In this document: piece after piece, positions 16,262 to 24,006 of the stretch
Position numbering within the stretch: position 1 is the first letter of the stretch
How the letters are laid out: each line of letters begins with the position of its first letter
Source: an uncultured Actinomycetes bacterium
GTDB taxonomy: Bacteria > Actinomycetota > Actinomycetes > Nanopelagicales > Nanopelagicaceae
Length of the DNA: 29,420 nt
NCBI GenBank assembly: GCA_903845465.1
Contig: CAIMXQ010000103.1
Coordinates: forward strand, 1-29,420
Direction: 5' to 3'
Translations under genes and position numbers: made by a program
Notes under the pieces: generated by a model
What the model saw: the letters and a program-made list of their open reading frames with translations, nothing else
The model's database searches: none
Told to the model about the DNA's origin: nothing

Positions 16262-16773
16262 CGGTCCCTATATAGCTTTCTTGCATAGAGCGAAAGAGCA
16301 ACAGTCACAACGATTGCCGCTGCAAGTAAGCCAAGGACAAAGATTGTTGTCCCAAGATTATTTCCTGAAGGTGCAGGAGAATTACTAGGTTGCGGAGCCG
16401 CGGTTGCAATGACAGTTGGTTCAGCGAAAGTGAAAGTGAATGAACCTGTGAACGGAGCATCATTTTCTGCAAGGAGAGAATAGTTAACTGTGTAAACACC
16501 AGTCTTCACCAGCTGCTTTAAACCTATAACAGCATTGACGCCATCAATAGTGAGTGCACCATCATCAACGCGAACGCCAGTGGGGTCTGTAACTGTTACA
16601 TCGTTTCCAGTATCAATCAGAGGAAGTTGAGTCGTGATAGTGATTGCACTGGGAGCGCTTTGAATAGTCGACCCTACGACTGGAGTTGTTGCAACGAGAG
16701 TGTTTGCCATGGCAGGAGAAATCCCAATAAGTAGAAGCCCCAAAATCGCAATTGCGATCTGCCTAATTCTCAT
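16258..16773 (-). CDS. CopC-like membrane-anchored protein lacking copper ligands
   Basis: From ATG 16773 the product has 171 residues. A signal peptide ends in AMA (about 21-23), a CopC-type Ig-like beta domain covers about 24-110, a Pro/Ser linker follows, and a C-terminal membrane helix (about 138-160) ends in basic residues. The longer frame begins at TTG 16791, but the GGGGG just upstream spaces best for ATG 16773. CopC normally binds Cu(II) with a His at the mature N-terminus and a second in a DGHP motif. Here these read NTLVA and NDAP, and the mature protein has no His, Cys or Met. It probably has a structural or partner role for the coupled CopD-CtaG protein. Confidence 0.85.
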   Translation of the reverse strand: MRIRQIAIAILGLLLIGISPAMANTLVATTPVVGSTIQSAPSAITITTQLPLIDTGNDVTVTDPTGVRVDDGALTIDGVNAVIGLKQLVKTGVYTVNYSLLAENDAPFTGSFTFTFAEPTVIATAAPQPSNSPAPSGNNLGTTIFVLGLLAAAIVVTVALSLYARKLYRDR

Positions 16774-16877
16774 CATTTCCCCCGTGCTCAAATTCCTACC
16801 GATTCGCGCCTATCGTCTCACTTCTTTAGACTTAGGCAAAGAGAGAATCCGAGATACTTCACGAGAAAGGTCACACT

Positions 16878-17078
16878 GTGCCTACATATCAATATGCATG
16901 CATCGCATGCGACCATGCCTTCGAGGCTTTCCAGACTTTCTCAGAAAATCCACTGACTGAGTGCCCAGTATGCAAGGGCGAAGTACGTAAGGTGTATTCC
17001 AATATTGGCGTTGTATTTAAAGGATCTGGTTTCTATAAGACAGATTCTGCAACTAAACCTGCTCCGTCATCTGAATAA
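16878..17078 (+). CDS. FmdB-family small zinc-ribbon protein
   Basis: This 66-residue protein starts at GTG (an AAAGG lies 7 nt upstream) with the family opening PTYQYACIACDHAFE. It carries one zinc ribbon with Cys8-x2-Cys11 and Cys29-x2-Cys32, followed by KVYSNIGVVFKGSGFYKTD, the conserved end of the ribbon domain. A short Ser/Pro tail follows. FmdB-like proteins are widespread putative regulators; no biochemical role is firmly established. It lies alone and is followed by a compact terminator. It is divergent from the copC-like gene with an 85-104 bp gap that must hold both promoters. Confidence 0.9.
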   Translation: MPTYQYACIACDHAFEAFQTFSENPLTECPVCKGEVRKVYSNIGVVFKGSGFYKTDSATKPAPSSE

Positions 17079-17081
17079 GAA

Positions 17082-17198
17082 CTAGTCGTGATGAGGGGGT
17101 TTATCCCCTTTTATTTCTGCTTCACGCTTGCGGTCTTCACTCTGATCTTCACGAGGATCGCGTTCATCGTCAGTTGTTGCAGGAAACACATCGCTCAT
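17082..17198 (-). CDS. Possible 38-residue charged small protein
   Basis: An ORF from ATG 17198 to TAG 17082 encodes a highly charged peptide with DDERDPREDQSEDRKRE in its middle and a PPHHD end. It uses common codons of the surrounding genes (GAA, GAT, CGT, CGC). An AGGTG sits about 7 nt before the ATG. The stop is 4 bp from the convergent fmdB stop, and the last codons overlap the fmdB terminator on the other strand. It has no hydrophobic segment and no family that I recognise. The gap of 179 bp between fmdB and mmpL has no other occupant. A real gene is plausible but not proven. Confidence 0.45.
   Translation of the reverse strand: MSDVFPATTDDERDPREDQSEDRKREAEIKGDKPPHHD
17094..17118 (+). 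terminator. Rho-independent terminator of fmdB
   Basis: The stem AGGGG/CCCCT with loop GTTTAT is followed by TTTATTTCT on the plus strand, 16 bp after the fmdB stop. The T-rich tail occurs only on the plus strand, giving direction. Confidence 0.65.
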
Positions 17199-17257
17199 GC
17201 GGGAACACCTGTTCTATCGATTCGAGACCGACAAAGTAATCCTACATACTTCTACCT

Positions 17258-19363
17258 ATGTTCGAGAAACTTGGCCATCTTATGTATCGCCGCCGCAAGG
17301 CTGCAGTCATCTTCTTTATCGTAGGAATCCTCGCTGCAGGTGGAGTTGGTTCCTTAGTCTTTAATCGACTTGATTCAGGTGGATATTCAAATCCTAAGAG
17401 CGACTCATACAAGGTCTACGACTACATTCATAAGACTCTTAAAGTTACAGATCCCACTGTTGCAATCGTTGTTGATGCAGGAGAGACCGATGTCTCTGAT
17501 CCAACAGTTACGCAGAAGGCTCTTGCGCTTGAAGCAAAGATTGCTAAGGAGCCAGGTGTTACAAAGACTCTTTCTTATTGGAGTTCTGGCCAACCTGCTT
17601 CACTGAAATCAACTGACGGTAAAGCAGCCTTCATACTTGTTTACGGAAAGGGCGATGCATTTTCACCCGAGAGCTCAAAGCTAGGTGCATATTTCCAAGA
17701 TCACTACGATGGAAAAGTTGATGGTCTCACTCTCTACTCAGGTGGAGTTGGTGTTGTAGGAAATGCCATCACGAAGAAGATTTCAAAGGATTTAAGTATC
17801 TCCGAAGCAATCTCGATTCCACTCACATTTATCCTTTTGGCATTTGTTTTTGGTGCTCTCGCTGCATCTGCGATGCCGCTTGTCGTGGGCGTTGCCGCAA
17901 TTCTTGGCGCCTTCTTTATTCTCTATCTCATCTCACTCTTTACGACAGTCAGTATTTATGCGCTCAACCTGACTACAGGTATGGGACTTGGTCTTGGAAT
18001 CGATTACGCACTTTTGATGGTCAATCGGTTCCGCGAAGAGCTCCATCATGGAAACAGCGTTGAGGATTCATTGATTACAACTCTTAAGACTGCTGGAAAA
18101 ACTGTCTTCTATTCAGGTCTCACAGTCTTCGTCACTCTACTTTCACTCACTTTCTTTCCGCTTCCATTCCTTAAATCATTTGGGTATGCAGGAACATCCG
18201 TTGTTGCGCTAGCTGTCGCTGGTGCACTCTTTGGTCTTCCACCAATTCTTGCCTTGGTAGGTCCTAAGGTTGATAAAGGTGTTATTCGCAGATCTGCGAT
18301 CACTCCAAAGGAAGATGGACGCTGGGCACAGACAGCGCGAATGGTTATGAAGCGTCCAGTAGCAGTGGTTCTCTTAGCCCTAATCGTCTTGGGAATCTTC
18401 GCTGCACCTCTTAAGAACATCGCATTCTCACAAGGTGATTCACGAATGCTTCCTGCATCAAACCCTGCAGCAATTGCCACCGCTATTCAAGCTTCGCGCT
18501 TTCCTGGACAAACCAGCAACCCAATTGAAATCATCGTCATGAACGGCGCTGGTAAGGATGCAGAGATTGCTGCTTACTCAGCTGAACTAGCAAAGGTTCC
18601 TGGAGTTGTTGCAGTGACTCCACCACAGACATACGGAAGTGATATCCGAATCGTTGCCTATGAATCAATGTTGCCACGAACACCTGAGGCTCAGAAGATG
18701 ATTGATGATGTTCGTGCAGTTCAATCTCCAGAAGGAACTCTCGTTGGTGGAGTAGCAGCCGATTACACAGATTCGCAAGATGGCATTGCACATACACTTC
18801 CCTGGGCTCTTGGGTGGATCGCACTCAGCGTTCTTATCTTGATATTTATCTTCACTGGGTCAATCATCTTGCCGATCAAAGCAGTGCTCCTTAACTTCCT
18901 ATCTCTTGCTGCAACTATGGGTGCACTGACATGGGTATTCATCGATGGGCATCTTCAGTGGCTAGTCGGTTCCTTCACGCTAACAGGAACTCTTGATACA
19001 TCGATTGTTATCTTGATTTCTGTTGTTGTCTTCGGACTTTCTATGGACTACGAACTCTTCTTGTTATCTCGTATCCGTGAAGAACATATGGCAGGCAAAT
19101 CTAATATTGAATCTGTCGCAACTGGCTTGCAACGATCTGCGCGAATCATCACTGCAGCTGCAGTATTGCTTGCAGTTGTCTTCGCAGCCTTCATCACAAG
19201 TGGAGTTACATCCATTAAATCGATGGGCTTTGGTGTTGCACTCGCAGTTATTCTCGATGCAACTATCGTGCGAGCCTTGTTAGTACCAGCTTTGATGCGC
19301 CTCTTCGGAGAACGTAACTGGTGGGCACCTGCATTCTTGAAGCGATTTACGATAACTCACTAA
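17258..19363 (+). CDS. MMPL/RND-family membrane transporter
   Basis: The 701-residue protein has the two-halved RND layout. TM1 (about 16-35), an extracytoplasmic domain (about 36-175), TM2-6 (about 178-345), TM7 (about 370-388), a second extracytoplasmic domain and TM8-12 (about 530-690). Two proton-relay Asp-Tyr pairs are visible, in LGIDYALLMVNRFREE near 249 and SMDYELFLLSRIREEH near 596, matching those essential in mycobacterial MmpL proteins. Such proteins export lipids or small hydrophobic molecules; the substrate here is unknown. There is no Shine-Dalgarno at ATG 17258. It appears to stand alone, ending just before a small hairpin and the convergent tRNA-Arg. Confidence 0.92.
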   Translation: MFEKLGHLMYRRRKAAVIFFIVGILAAGGVGSLVFNRLDSGGYSNPKSDSYKVYDYIHKTLKVTDPTVAIVVDAGETDVSDPTVTQKALALEAKIAKEPGVTKTLSYWSSGQPASLKSTDGKAAFILVYGKGDAFSPESSKLGAYFQDHYDGKVDGLTLYSGGVGVVGNAITKKISKDLSISEAISIPLTFILLAFVFGALAASAMPLVVGVAAILGAFFILYLISLFTTVSIYALNLTTGMGLGLGIDYALLMVNRFREELHHGNSVEDSLITTLKTAGKTVFYSGLTVFVTLLSLTFFPLPFLKSFGYAGTSVVALAVAGALFGLPPILALVGPKVDKGVIRRSAITPKEDGRWAQTARMVMKRPVAVVLLALIVLGIFAAPLKNIAFSQGDSRMLPASNPAAIATAIQASRFPGQTSNPIEIIVMNGAGKDAEIAAYSAELAKVPGVVAVTPPQTYGSDIRIVAYESMLPRTPEAQKMIDDVRAVQSPEGTLVGGVAADYTDSQDGIAHTLPWALGWIALSVLILIFIFTGSIILPIKAVLLNFLSLAATMGALTWVFIDGHLQWLVGSFTLTGTLDTSIVILISVVVFGLSMDYELFLLSRIREEHMAGKSNIESVATGLQRSARIITAAAVLLAVVFAAFITSGVTSIKSMGFGVALAVILDATIVRALLVPALMRLFGERNWWAPAFLKRFTITH

Positions 19364-19364
19364 A

Positions 19365-19382
19365 CACTTAAGAAATTAAGTG
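19365..19382. terminator. AT-rich hairpin between mmpL and tRNA-Arg
   Basis: A perfect 7-bp stem CACTTAA/TTAAGTG with a GAAA loop (plus strand) begins 2 bp after the mmpL stop and touches the encoded CCA of the tRNA. On the minus strand TTTAG follows. It may be a weak shared terminator for the two convergent units. Confidence 0.4.
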
Positions 19383-19456
19383 GTGTCCCCGGCGGGAGTT
19401 GAACCTGCGACCTACCGCTTAGGAGGCGGTTGCTCTATCCACTGAGCTACGGGGAC
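19381..19456 (-). tRNA. tRNA-Arg (anticodon CCT)
   Basis: The acceptor GTCCCCG/CGGGGAC, D arm GCTC..GAGC, and anticodon stem ACCGC/GCGGT with loop CTCCTAA give anticodon CCT, reading AGG. The discriminator A and 3' CCA are encoded, in contrast to the tRNA-Gln in this window. The T stem GCAGG/CCCGC has one A-C mismatch; the loop is TTCAACT. It is convergent with mmpL. Confidence 0.94.
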
Positions 19457-19562
19457 GTGATACCTCCGACATTGAAGATACTTGGCAAAGGTTATCGGTA
19501 CGGATAGCCTTCCCTAAACGCGCTTATTCGAAGCGTGTGTAATAAAGAATGAAAGGCCACCC

Positions 19563-20789
19563 ATGAAAGCGCTCGTTATCGGCGCAGGCGGAGTTGGCAG
19601 TGCAATCGCAAATATCGCATCACGTAGACCATTTATTACATCGATGGTCGTTGCCGATCGCAGTCTGTCACGCGCACAAGCAGCCGTAGCAAAGGTTAAT
19701 GATTCACGTTTCTCTGCGGAGGAGGTGGATGCCTCTGATGTGAACGATATTCGCGCTCTCATTCGTAAAGCAGCACCCGATATTGTGGTGAACGCGGTAG
19801 ATCCGCGTTTTGTGATGCCAATCTTTTTAGCATGTGAAGAAGAAAAAGTTAATTATATGGATATGGCGATGTCACTATCTATTGCGCACCTTGATGATCC
19901 CTTTAATAAACCAGGAATCAAATTAGGCGATGAACAATTTAACCGTGCAGATATCTGGAATAAGAACGGTAACTACGCCGTTGTCGGCATGGGTATCGAA
20001 CCAGGTATGAGCGATGTCTTTGCGCGATATGCCGAAGATGAGCTCTTCTCTCGTATCGATTACTTGGCTGTCATGGATGGTTCTAATCTCACCGTCGACG
20101 GATATGACTTCGCTCCATCATTTTCTATATGGACCACTATTGAAGAATGTCTCAATCCCCCATTGATCTTTGAAGAAGGTCGGGGTTGGTATACGACGCA
20201 ACCATTTAGCGAGCTCGAGACATACGATTTCCCGGATGGTATTGGCCCAGTTGAATGTGTCAACGTTGAACATGAAGAAGCTGTGCTTATTCCCATGAAG
20301 GTAAAGGCGAAAGAAGTTCGCTTCAAGTATGGACTTGGTGCGCAATTCATCGAGACTCTCAAAACTATTCACACACTTGGGCTAGATAAGAAGGAGAAGG
20401 TGTCTGTACAAGGAGTTGAGGTTTCACCTCGTGACTTACTTGCATCTTTGCTTCCTGATCCTGCAACACTCGGTGATTGCATGCATGGAAAGACATGCGC
20501 TGGAACACTTGTGAAAGGTCTAGATAAGGCAGGCAAACCAAAGGCTGTCTATATCTATAACGTTGTTGATAACGAGTGGTCTATGAAGAACTATGGCAAT
20601 CAGGCAGTTGTATGGCAGACAGCTATCAACCCATTGATTGCAATGGAGTTGATTAATAACGGTTCTTGGAAACCAGCAGGAATATCTGGCCCTGAATGGT
20701 TCCCAGCACAACCCTTCCTTGATTTAATTGCGGAGTACGGTTCTTCATGGCATATCCGCGAAGAAGAACCAAAGGGAATCGTGGCGTAA
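19563..20789 (+). CDS. Saccharopine dehydrogenase family oxidoreductase
   Basis: The 408-residue protein starts with a Rossmann loop VIGAGGVGSAIA (5-16), has an NAD(P)-binding half to about residue 125 with VVNAVDPRFVMPIFLAC and NYMDMAM, and then GMGIEPGMSDVFARYA, the family's catalytic-domain entry. Members include saccharopine dehydrogenases and carboxynorspermidine dehydrogenases, which reduce imines formed with aspartate semialdehyde. Length suits either; no nspC or lys gene is adjacent, so the substrate is open. GAAAGG lies 6 nt upstream of the ATG. The stop is followed with no gap by an SDR gene, so the two probably form one unit. Confidence 0.88.
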   Translation: MKALVIGAGGVGSAIANIASRRPFITSMVVADRSLSRAQAAVAKVNDSRFSAEEVDASDVNDIRALIRKAAPDIVVNAVDPRFVMPIFLACEEEKVNYMDMAMSLSIAHLDDPFNKPGIKLGDEQFNRADIWNKNGNYAVVGMGIEPGMSDVFARYAEDELFSRIDYLAVMDGSNLTVDGYDFAPSFSIWTTIEECLNPPLIFEEGRGWYTTQPFSELETYDFPDGIGPVECVNVEHEEAVLIPMKVKAKEVRFKYGLGAQFIETLKTIHTLGLDKKEKVSVQGVEVSPRDLLASLLPDPATLGDCMHGKTCAGTLVKGLDKAGKPKAVYIYNVVDNEWSMKNYGNQAVVWQTAINPLIAMELINNGSWKPAGISGPEWFPAQPFLDLIAEYGSSWHIREEEPKGIVA

Positions 20790-21554
20790 ATGGCGCAATG
20801 GGCTTTGGTAACGGGTGCAACTGCAGGAATCGGTGAGAGTTTTACTCGGTTACTAGCCTCAAAGGGATACAACATCGCACTTGTTGCACGCGATGAAGCC
20901 CGTCTTCATCAACGCGCTGCTGGCCTTCGTGAAAAGTATGGTGTGCAGACTTTTGTAATGCCTGCAGATCTTTCGACAGATGCTGGTTGTCGTGCCGTCG
21001 AGGATTACATCAGCACCTATGAAATTGAAGTGCTTATAAACAATGCTGGCTTTGGAATCAATAAGGCTTTTAGTGCAAGCCAATTAGATGCAGAACAACA
21101 AATGTTTGATGTGTTGGTGCGCACTCCCATGCGTTTGATGCACACCATCATTCCCGGAATGAAAGAGCGTAAATCTGGAATCATTATCAATAACTCATCC
21201 GTTGCAAGCTTTATCGCAGGTGGCACCTACAGCGCATCGAAGGCATACCTAACTGTTCTCTCTGAATCACTGAATACCGAACTAGCAACAAGTGGAGTAA
21301 AGGTTTCAGCGCTCTGTCCTGGATTTACCCGTACAGAATTTCACGAGCGAGGACGGATGAAGATGGGCAGCTTGCCTAACTTTATGTGGCTGAACTCAGA
21401 TGCTTTGGTTGCTCAATCATGGAAAGATGCTCTGGCAAATAAGCCTGTAAGCATTCCCGGCTGGCAATACAAATTACTTGTTGCAGTTATCTCAACTGTT
21501 CCAAGAAAATTTGTACGCCAGATTGGAATGAATGTACGTAAGAAGCAGCGCTAA
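20790..21554 (+). CDS. Short-chain dehydrogenase/reductase
   Basis: This 254-residue classical SDR has the cofactor motif TGATAGIG (8-15), ADLS (59-62), NNAG (84-87), the catalytic Ser region at about 136-137, Tyr147-x3-Lys151 in TYSASKAYL, and PGFTRTEF. Arg34 after the second strand (VARDE) suggests NADP preference. The C-terminal 30 residues are hydrophobic then basic (LLVAVISTVPRKFVRQIG), resembling SDRs that sit at the membrane surface. The ATG follows directly on the stop of the saccharopine-dehydrogenase-like gene, so translation is coupled. The substrate is not predictable. It converges on the DEAD-box gene with a 4-bp gap. Confidence 0.91.
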   Translation: MAQWALVTGATAGIGESFTRLLASKGYNIALVARDEARLHQRAAGLREKYGVQTFVMPADLSTDAGCRAVEDYISTYEIEVLINNAGFGINKAFSASQLDAEQQMFDVLVRTPMRLMHTIIPGMKERKSGIIINNSSVASFIAGGTYSASKAYLTVLSESLNTELATSGVKVSALCPGFTRTEFHERGRMKMGSLPNFMWLNSDALVAQSWKDALANKPVSIPGWQYKLLVAVISTVPRKFVRQIGMNVRKKQR

Positions 21555-21558
21555 TTAA

Positions 21559-23730
21559 TTAACGACCACGGCGGCTATTGCCACCACGGTATCCACCAGA
21601 CTTACCTGAACCTGAACCACTGCGACGTGATCCACCACCTGAACGTGAACCGCCTGGGCTCTTTCGCTCCATTACTGGTGGAATATAAGGAACACCTGAT
21701 GGCTCTTGAGCACCGGTGATAACCATCAACTTTTCGTCGAGTGGACGCACATCGTGGAACTTCGGTGTCACACCTGCGCGACCGAGAAGACCAGATACTG
21801 CGCGCTGATTCTTCGATGATGACAAGGTAACAACTGTTCCTGATTCGCCAGCGCGAGCTGTGCGGCCTGAACGGTGTAAGTAATCCTTGTGATCTTGTGG
21901 AAGATCAACGTGTACGACAAGTGAGATTCCATCAACGTGGATTCCGCGTGCTGCAACATCTGTTGCAACAAGTGCTGAATTCTCTTGCTCCTTGAACAGC
22001 GCAAGTGTGCGAGTACGAACTGCTTGTGACTTTCCGCCGTGAAGTGCGCCTACTGGAACACCTGCATTAGCGAGCTTGTCAGCAAGACGATCTGCACCGC
22101 GCTGAGTCTTTACGAAGAGAATTGTCTTTCCATTACGTGCTGCAATCTGCGAGGTGATGTCATCTTTATCGCCAGGGTGCATCTGAAGAACGTGGTGTTC
22201 CATTGTTGAAACTGAAGCACGGTCATTCTGCAATGAGTGAGTCTTCGGGTTCTTGAGGTACTGACGAACGAGTGAATCAACACCGCGATCGAGAGTTGCT
22301 GAGAACAAGAGACGCTGACCATCAAGATGTGCCTGATCAAGAATTTCCTTCACGACTGGAAGGAAGCCCATATCTGCCATCTGATCTGCTTCATCAAGAA
22401 CAGTGATCTGAAGTTGATCGAGCTGAACTTCGTTCTTATTAAGAAGATCGATTAGGCGACCTGGAGTTGCAACCAAGATTGCTGTTGCCTTGCGCATTGC
22501 CGTGATCTGCTTTGCATATGGCATTCCGCCTGCGATAACTACCGACTCGTGCCCAACAGCGCGTGCAAGTGGACGAAGAACTTCGTCGATCTGCTGCGCG
22601 AGTTCGCGAGTAGGGGTCAAGATAAGTGCCAGTGGCTTGTGAGGGCGCGCTGTCTTATCTGAAATATTTGTGAGTAACGCAAGGCTGAATGCAAGAGTCT
22701 TTCCTGAACCAGTCTGTCCACGTCCCAAGATGTCATGACCTGCAAGAGCATCGGGAAGTGTTGCAATCTGGATTGGGAATGGATGTGTAATGCCTTGTGC
22801 GTTCAGTGCATTTGCGAGCGCTGGTGCAATACCAAGGTCGCGGAATGTTGTTGTTACTTCAGAAAGTGGTGTTGCTTCTACAAGGTTTGCATCGGCAAGG
22901 TTGACTGAAATGTAATTATCATCTGCACCGAAATCAACTGCAGCTTTGTTATGTGTCTTTGATGCACGGAAATCATCGCGTGCATACGCTGGTGATTCGT
23001 TGCGTGAATCATTGCGGCGATCACGCGCAGGCTTTGAGGGTGTGCGTGGTGAATCTCCGCGACGCTGCGCAGCAGATTGCGGTGCGCTTGGATTATATTT
23101 TTCGCGCTTCTGTGGGACAAAGTTTGGGCGACCATCATCTGTGTGAGCGACCTTTGCCTTTACCGCTTCGCGTCGAGTTGTTGGGCGCACATCATTTGTT
23201 GCTGGACGCTCTAAACGCTCTGGGCGAAATGGACGTGCAGCGCGCTCTGTACGATCTGCAATAAATTTTGCAGCACGTGATTGTGGCTTTGTAGCCGGAC
23301 GCTCTCCCGCTGGTTTGAAAGTCTTTGCTGGCTTAAATGCCTTATTTGGCTTTTCAAATGTGCGCTCTTCACGAGTCTGCTTAGGGTTTCCCTTTGGAGC
23401 ACCTTCGATGTTCTTAGACTTTGATGCTGTGCGCTCTTGGAAACGTTGCGCGCGAAGCTTGGAGCGATCTGCGAGACGGACTTCCTTCTTTGTCACGCTC
23501 TCGCGATCTGAATAACGCTTGCTTGATGAAGTCTGGCTTGGTTTTGTTGAAGCTTTTGCAGCAGCAGATGCGGCATCCTTTACGGGAGCGCTTCGCTTTG
23601 CAGTTCCGCGAGCAGCTGGCTTTGCGACGACTGTCTTGCGAGCAGCCTTCTGAGCAGTTGTATGGCGCGGCTTACCTTTGGCAGCGCGACGAGCTTTTCC
23701 GGGCGCAGCGGTACGTGTTTGTAGAGACAT
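21559..23730 (-). CDS. DEAD-box ATP-dependent RNA helicase with long basic disordered tails
   Basis: The helicase core has all motifs: the Q motif in THPFPIQIATLPDAL, GQTGSGKT (near 338), PTRELAQQ, TPGRLIDLL, DEADQMADMGF (near 446), LFSATLDRG, DVAARGIHVDG, and HRSGRTARAG (near 622). DEAD-box proteins of this RhlE/DeaD type remodel rRNA and mRNA, notably in the cold. Some 270-290 N-terminal residues are Lys/Arg/Ala/Pro-rich and of low complexity. The end is Gly/Ser/Arg-rich with RGG-like repeats. Both are likely RNA-binding disordered regions. The frame opens at TTG 23757, but ATG 23730 gives the more usual N-terminus; neither has a Shine-Dalgarno. A structured leader lies upstream. Confidence 0.93.
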   Translation of the reverse strand: MSLQTRTAAPGKARRAAKGKPRHTTAQKAARKTVVAKPAARGTAKRSAPVKDAASAAAKASTKPSQTSSSKRYSDRESVTKKEVRLADRSKLRAQRFQERTASKSKNIEGAPKGNPKQTREERTFEKPNKAFKPAKTFKPAGERPATKPQSRAAKFIADRTERAARPFRPERLERPATNDVRPTTRREAVKAKVAHTDDGRPNFVPQKREKYNPSAPQSAAQRRGDSPRTPSKPARDRRNDSRNESPAYARDDFRASKTHNKAAVDFGADDNYISVNLADANLVEATPLSEVTTTFRDLGIAPALANALNAQGITHPFPIQIATLPDALAGHDILGRGQTGSGKTLAFSLALLTNISDKTARPHKPLALILTPTRELAQQIDEVLRPLARAVGHESVVIAGGMPYAKQITAMRKATAILVATPGRLIDLLNKNEVQLDQLQITVLDEADQMADMGFLPVVKEILDQAHLDGQRLLFSATLDRGVDSLVRQYLKNPKTHSLQNDRASVSTMEHHVLQMHPGDKDDITSQIAARNGKTILFVKTQRGADRLADKLANAGVPVGALHGGKSQAVRTRTLALFKEQENSALVATDVAARGIHVDGISLVVHVDLPQDHKDYLHRSGRTARAGESGTVVTLSSSKNQRAVSGLLGRAGVTPKFHDVRPLDEKLMVITGAQEPSGVPYIPPVMERKSPGGSRSGGGSRRSGSGSGKSGGYRGGNSRRGR

Positions 23731-23771
23731 GAAAATAGACACCAATCGAGACGACAAGCGCGTCTCGGTTA

Positions 23772-23805
23772 GATGGTCATATCTGGTTAAAAACCGGAAG
23801 CCATC
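23772..23805 (-). promoter_or_regulatory. Stem-loop in the DEAD-box helicase leader
   Basis: GATGG pairs with CCATC around an inner hairpin CTGGTT-AAA-AACCGG, centred about 60 nt upstream of ATG 23730. As the helicase leader it could hide or present the start region. Cold-shock helicase mRNAs are known for long structured leaders; a regulatory role here is inferred. Confidence 0.35.
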
Positions 23806-23829
23806 AGGGTCTTGATAAGACTCGCAAGT

Positions 23830-23850
23830 AAGTGGCCATGTGGCTCACTT
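23830..23850. promoter_or_regulatory. Hairpin in the helicase/secreted-protein intergenic region
   Basis: AAGTGGCC and GGC(T)CACTT pair with one bulge around ATGT. No T-tract follows on either strand. It lies in the 249-bp divergent spacer that must contain both promoters. Confidence 0.3.
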
Positions 23851-23861
23851 TGGGGGAAGTA

Positions 23862-23884
23862 CATCGATGCAGGATGCGTCGATG
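23862..23884 (+). promoter_or_regulatory. Strong 10-bp stem with a GGA triloop
   Basis: CATCGATGCA pairs with TGCGTCGATG around GGA, with one G-U pair as plus-strand RNA. On the minus strand the same position becomes a C-A mismatch. The plus-strand RNA is therefore favoured, pointing to the leader of the secreted-protein gene, a protein-binding palindrome, or a small RNA. Confidence 0.35.
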
Positions 23885-24006
23885 GGTTAATCATACAGGA
23901 TGCAGAGCGGTGCTAATTCACATGAAATTCAATGCTGATACCGACGAGTTACGCTCAAATTGTGAGTTTGGCTAGATAGCATAGCGACATATCTAATGGA
24001 GGAATT

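Noticed and set aside
19381..19456. tRNA-Arg as a possible integration site
   Set aside because: No integrase, repeated tRNA end or foreign-looking genes flank it on either side.
19521..19535. Hairpin CGCTT-ATTCG-AAGCG before the saccharopine-dehydrogenase-like gene
   Set aside because: Five base pairs, no T-tract and no gene ending upstream on that strand; too weak to call.
22953..23264. 103-codon plus-strand ORF opposite the helicase N-terminus
   Set aside because: The helicase tail has biased GC-rich codons that leave opposite frames open. No ribosome site or recognisable domain supports it.
23922..23975. 17-codon mini-ORF (ATG to TAG) before the secreted-protein gene
   Set aside because: No Shine-Dalgarno, and too short to separate from chance; the spacer is better explained by hairpins and promoters.
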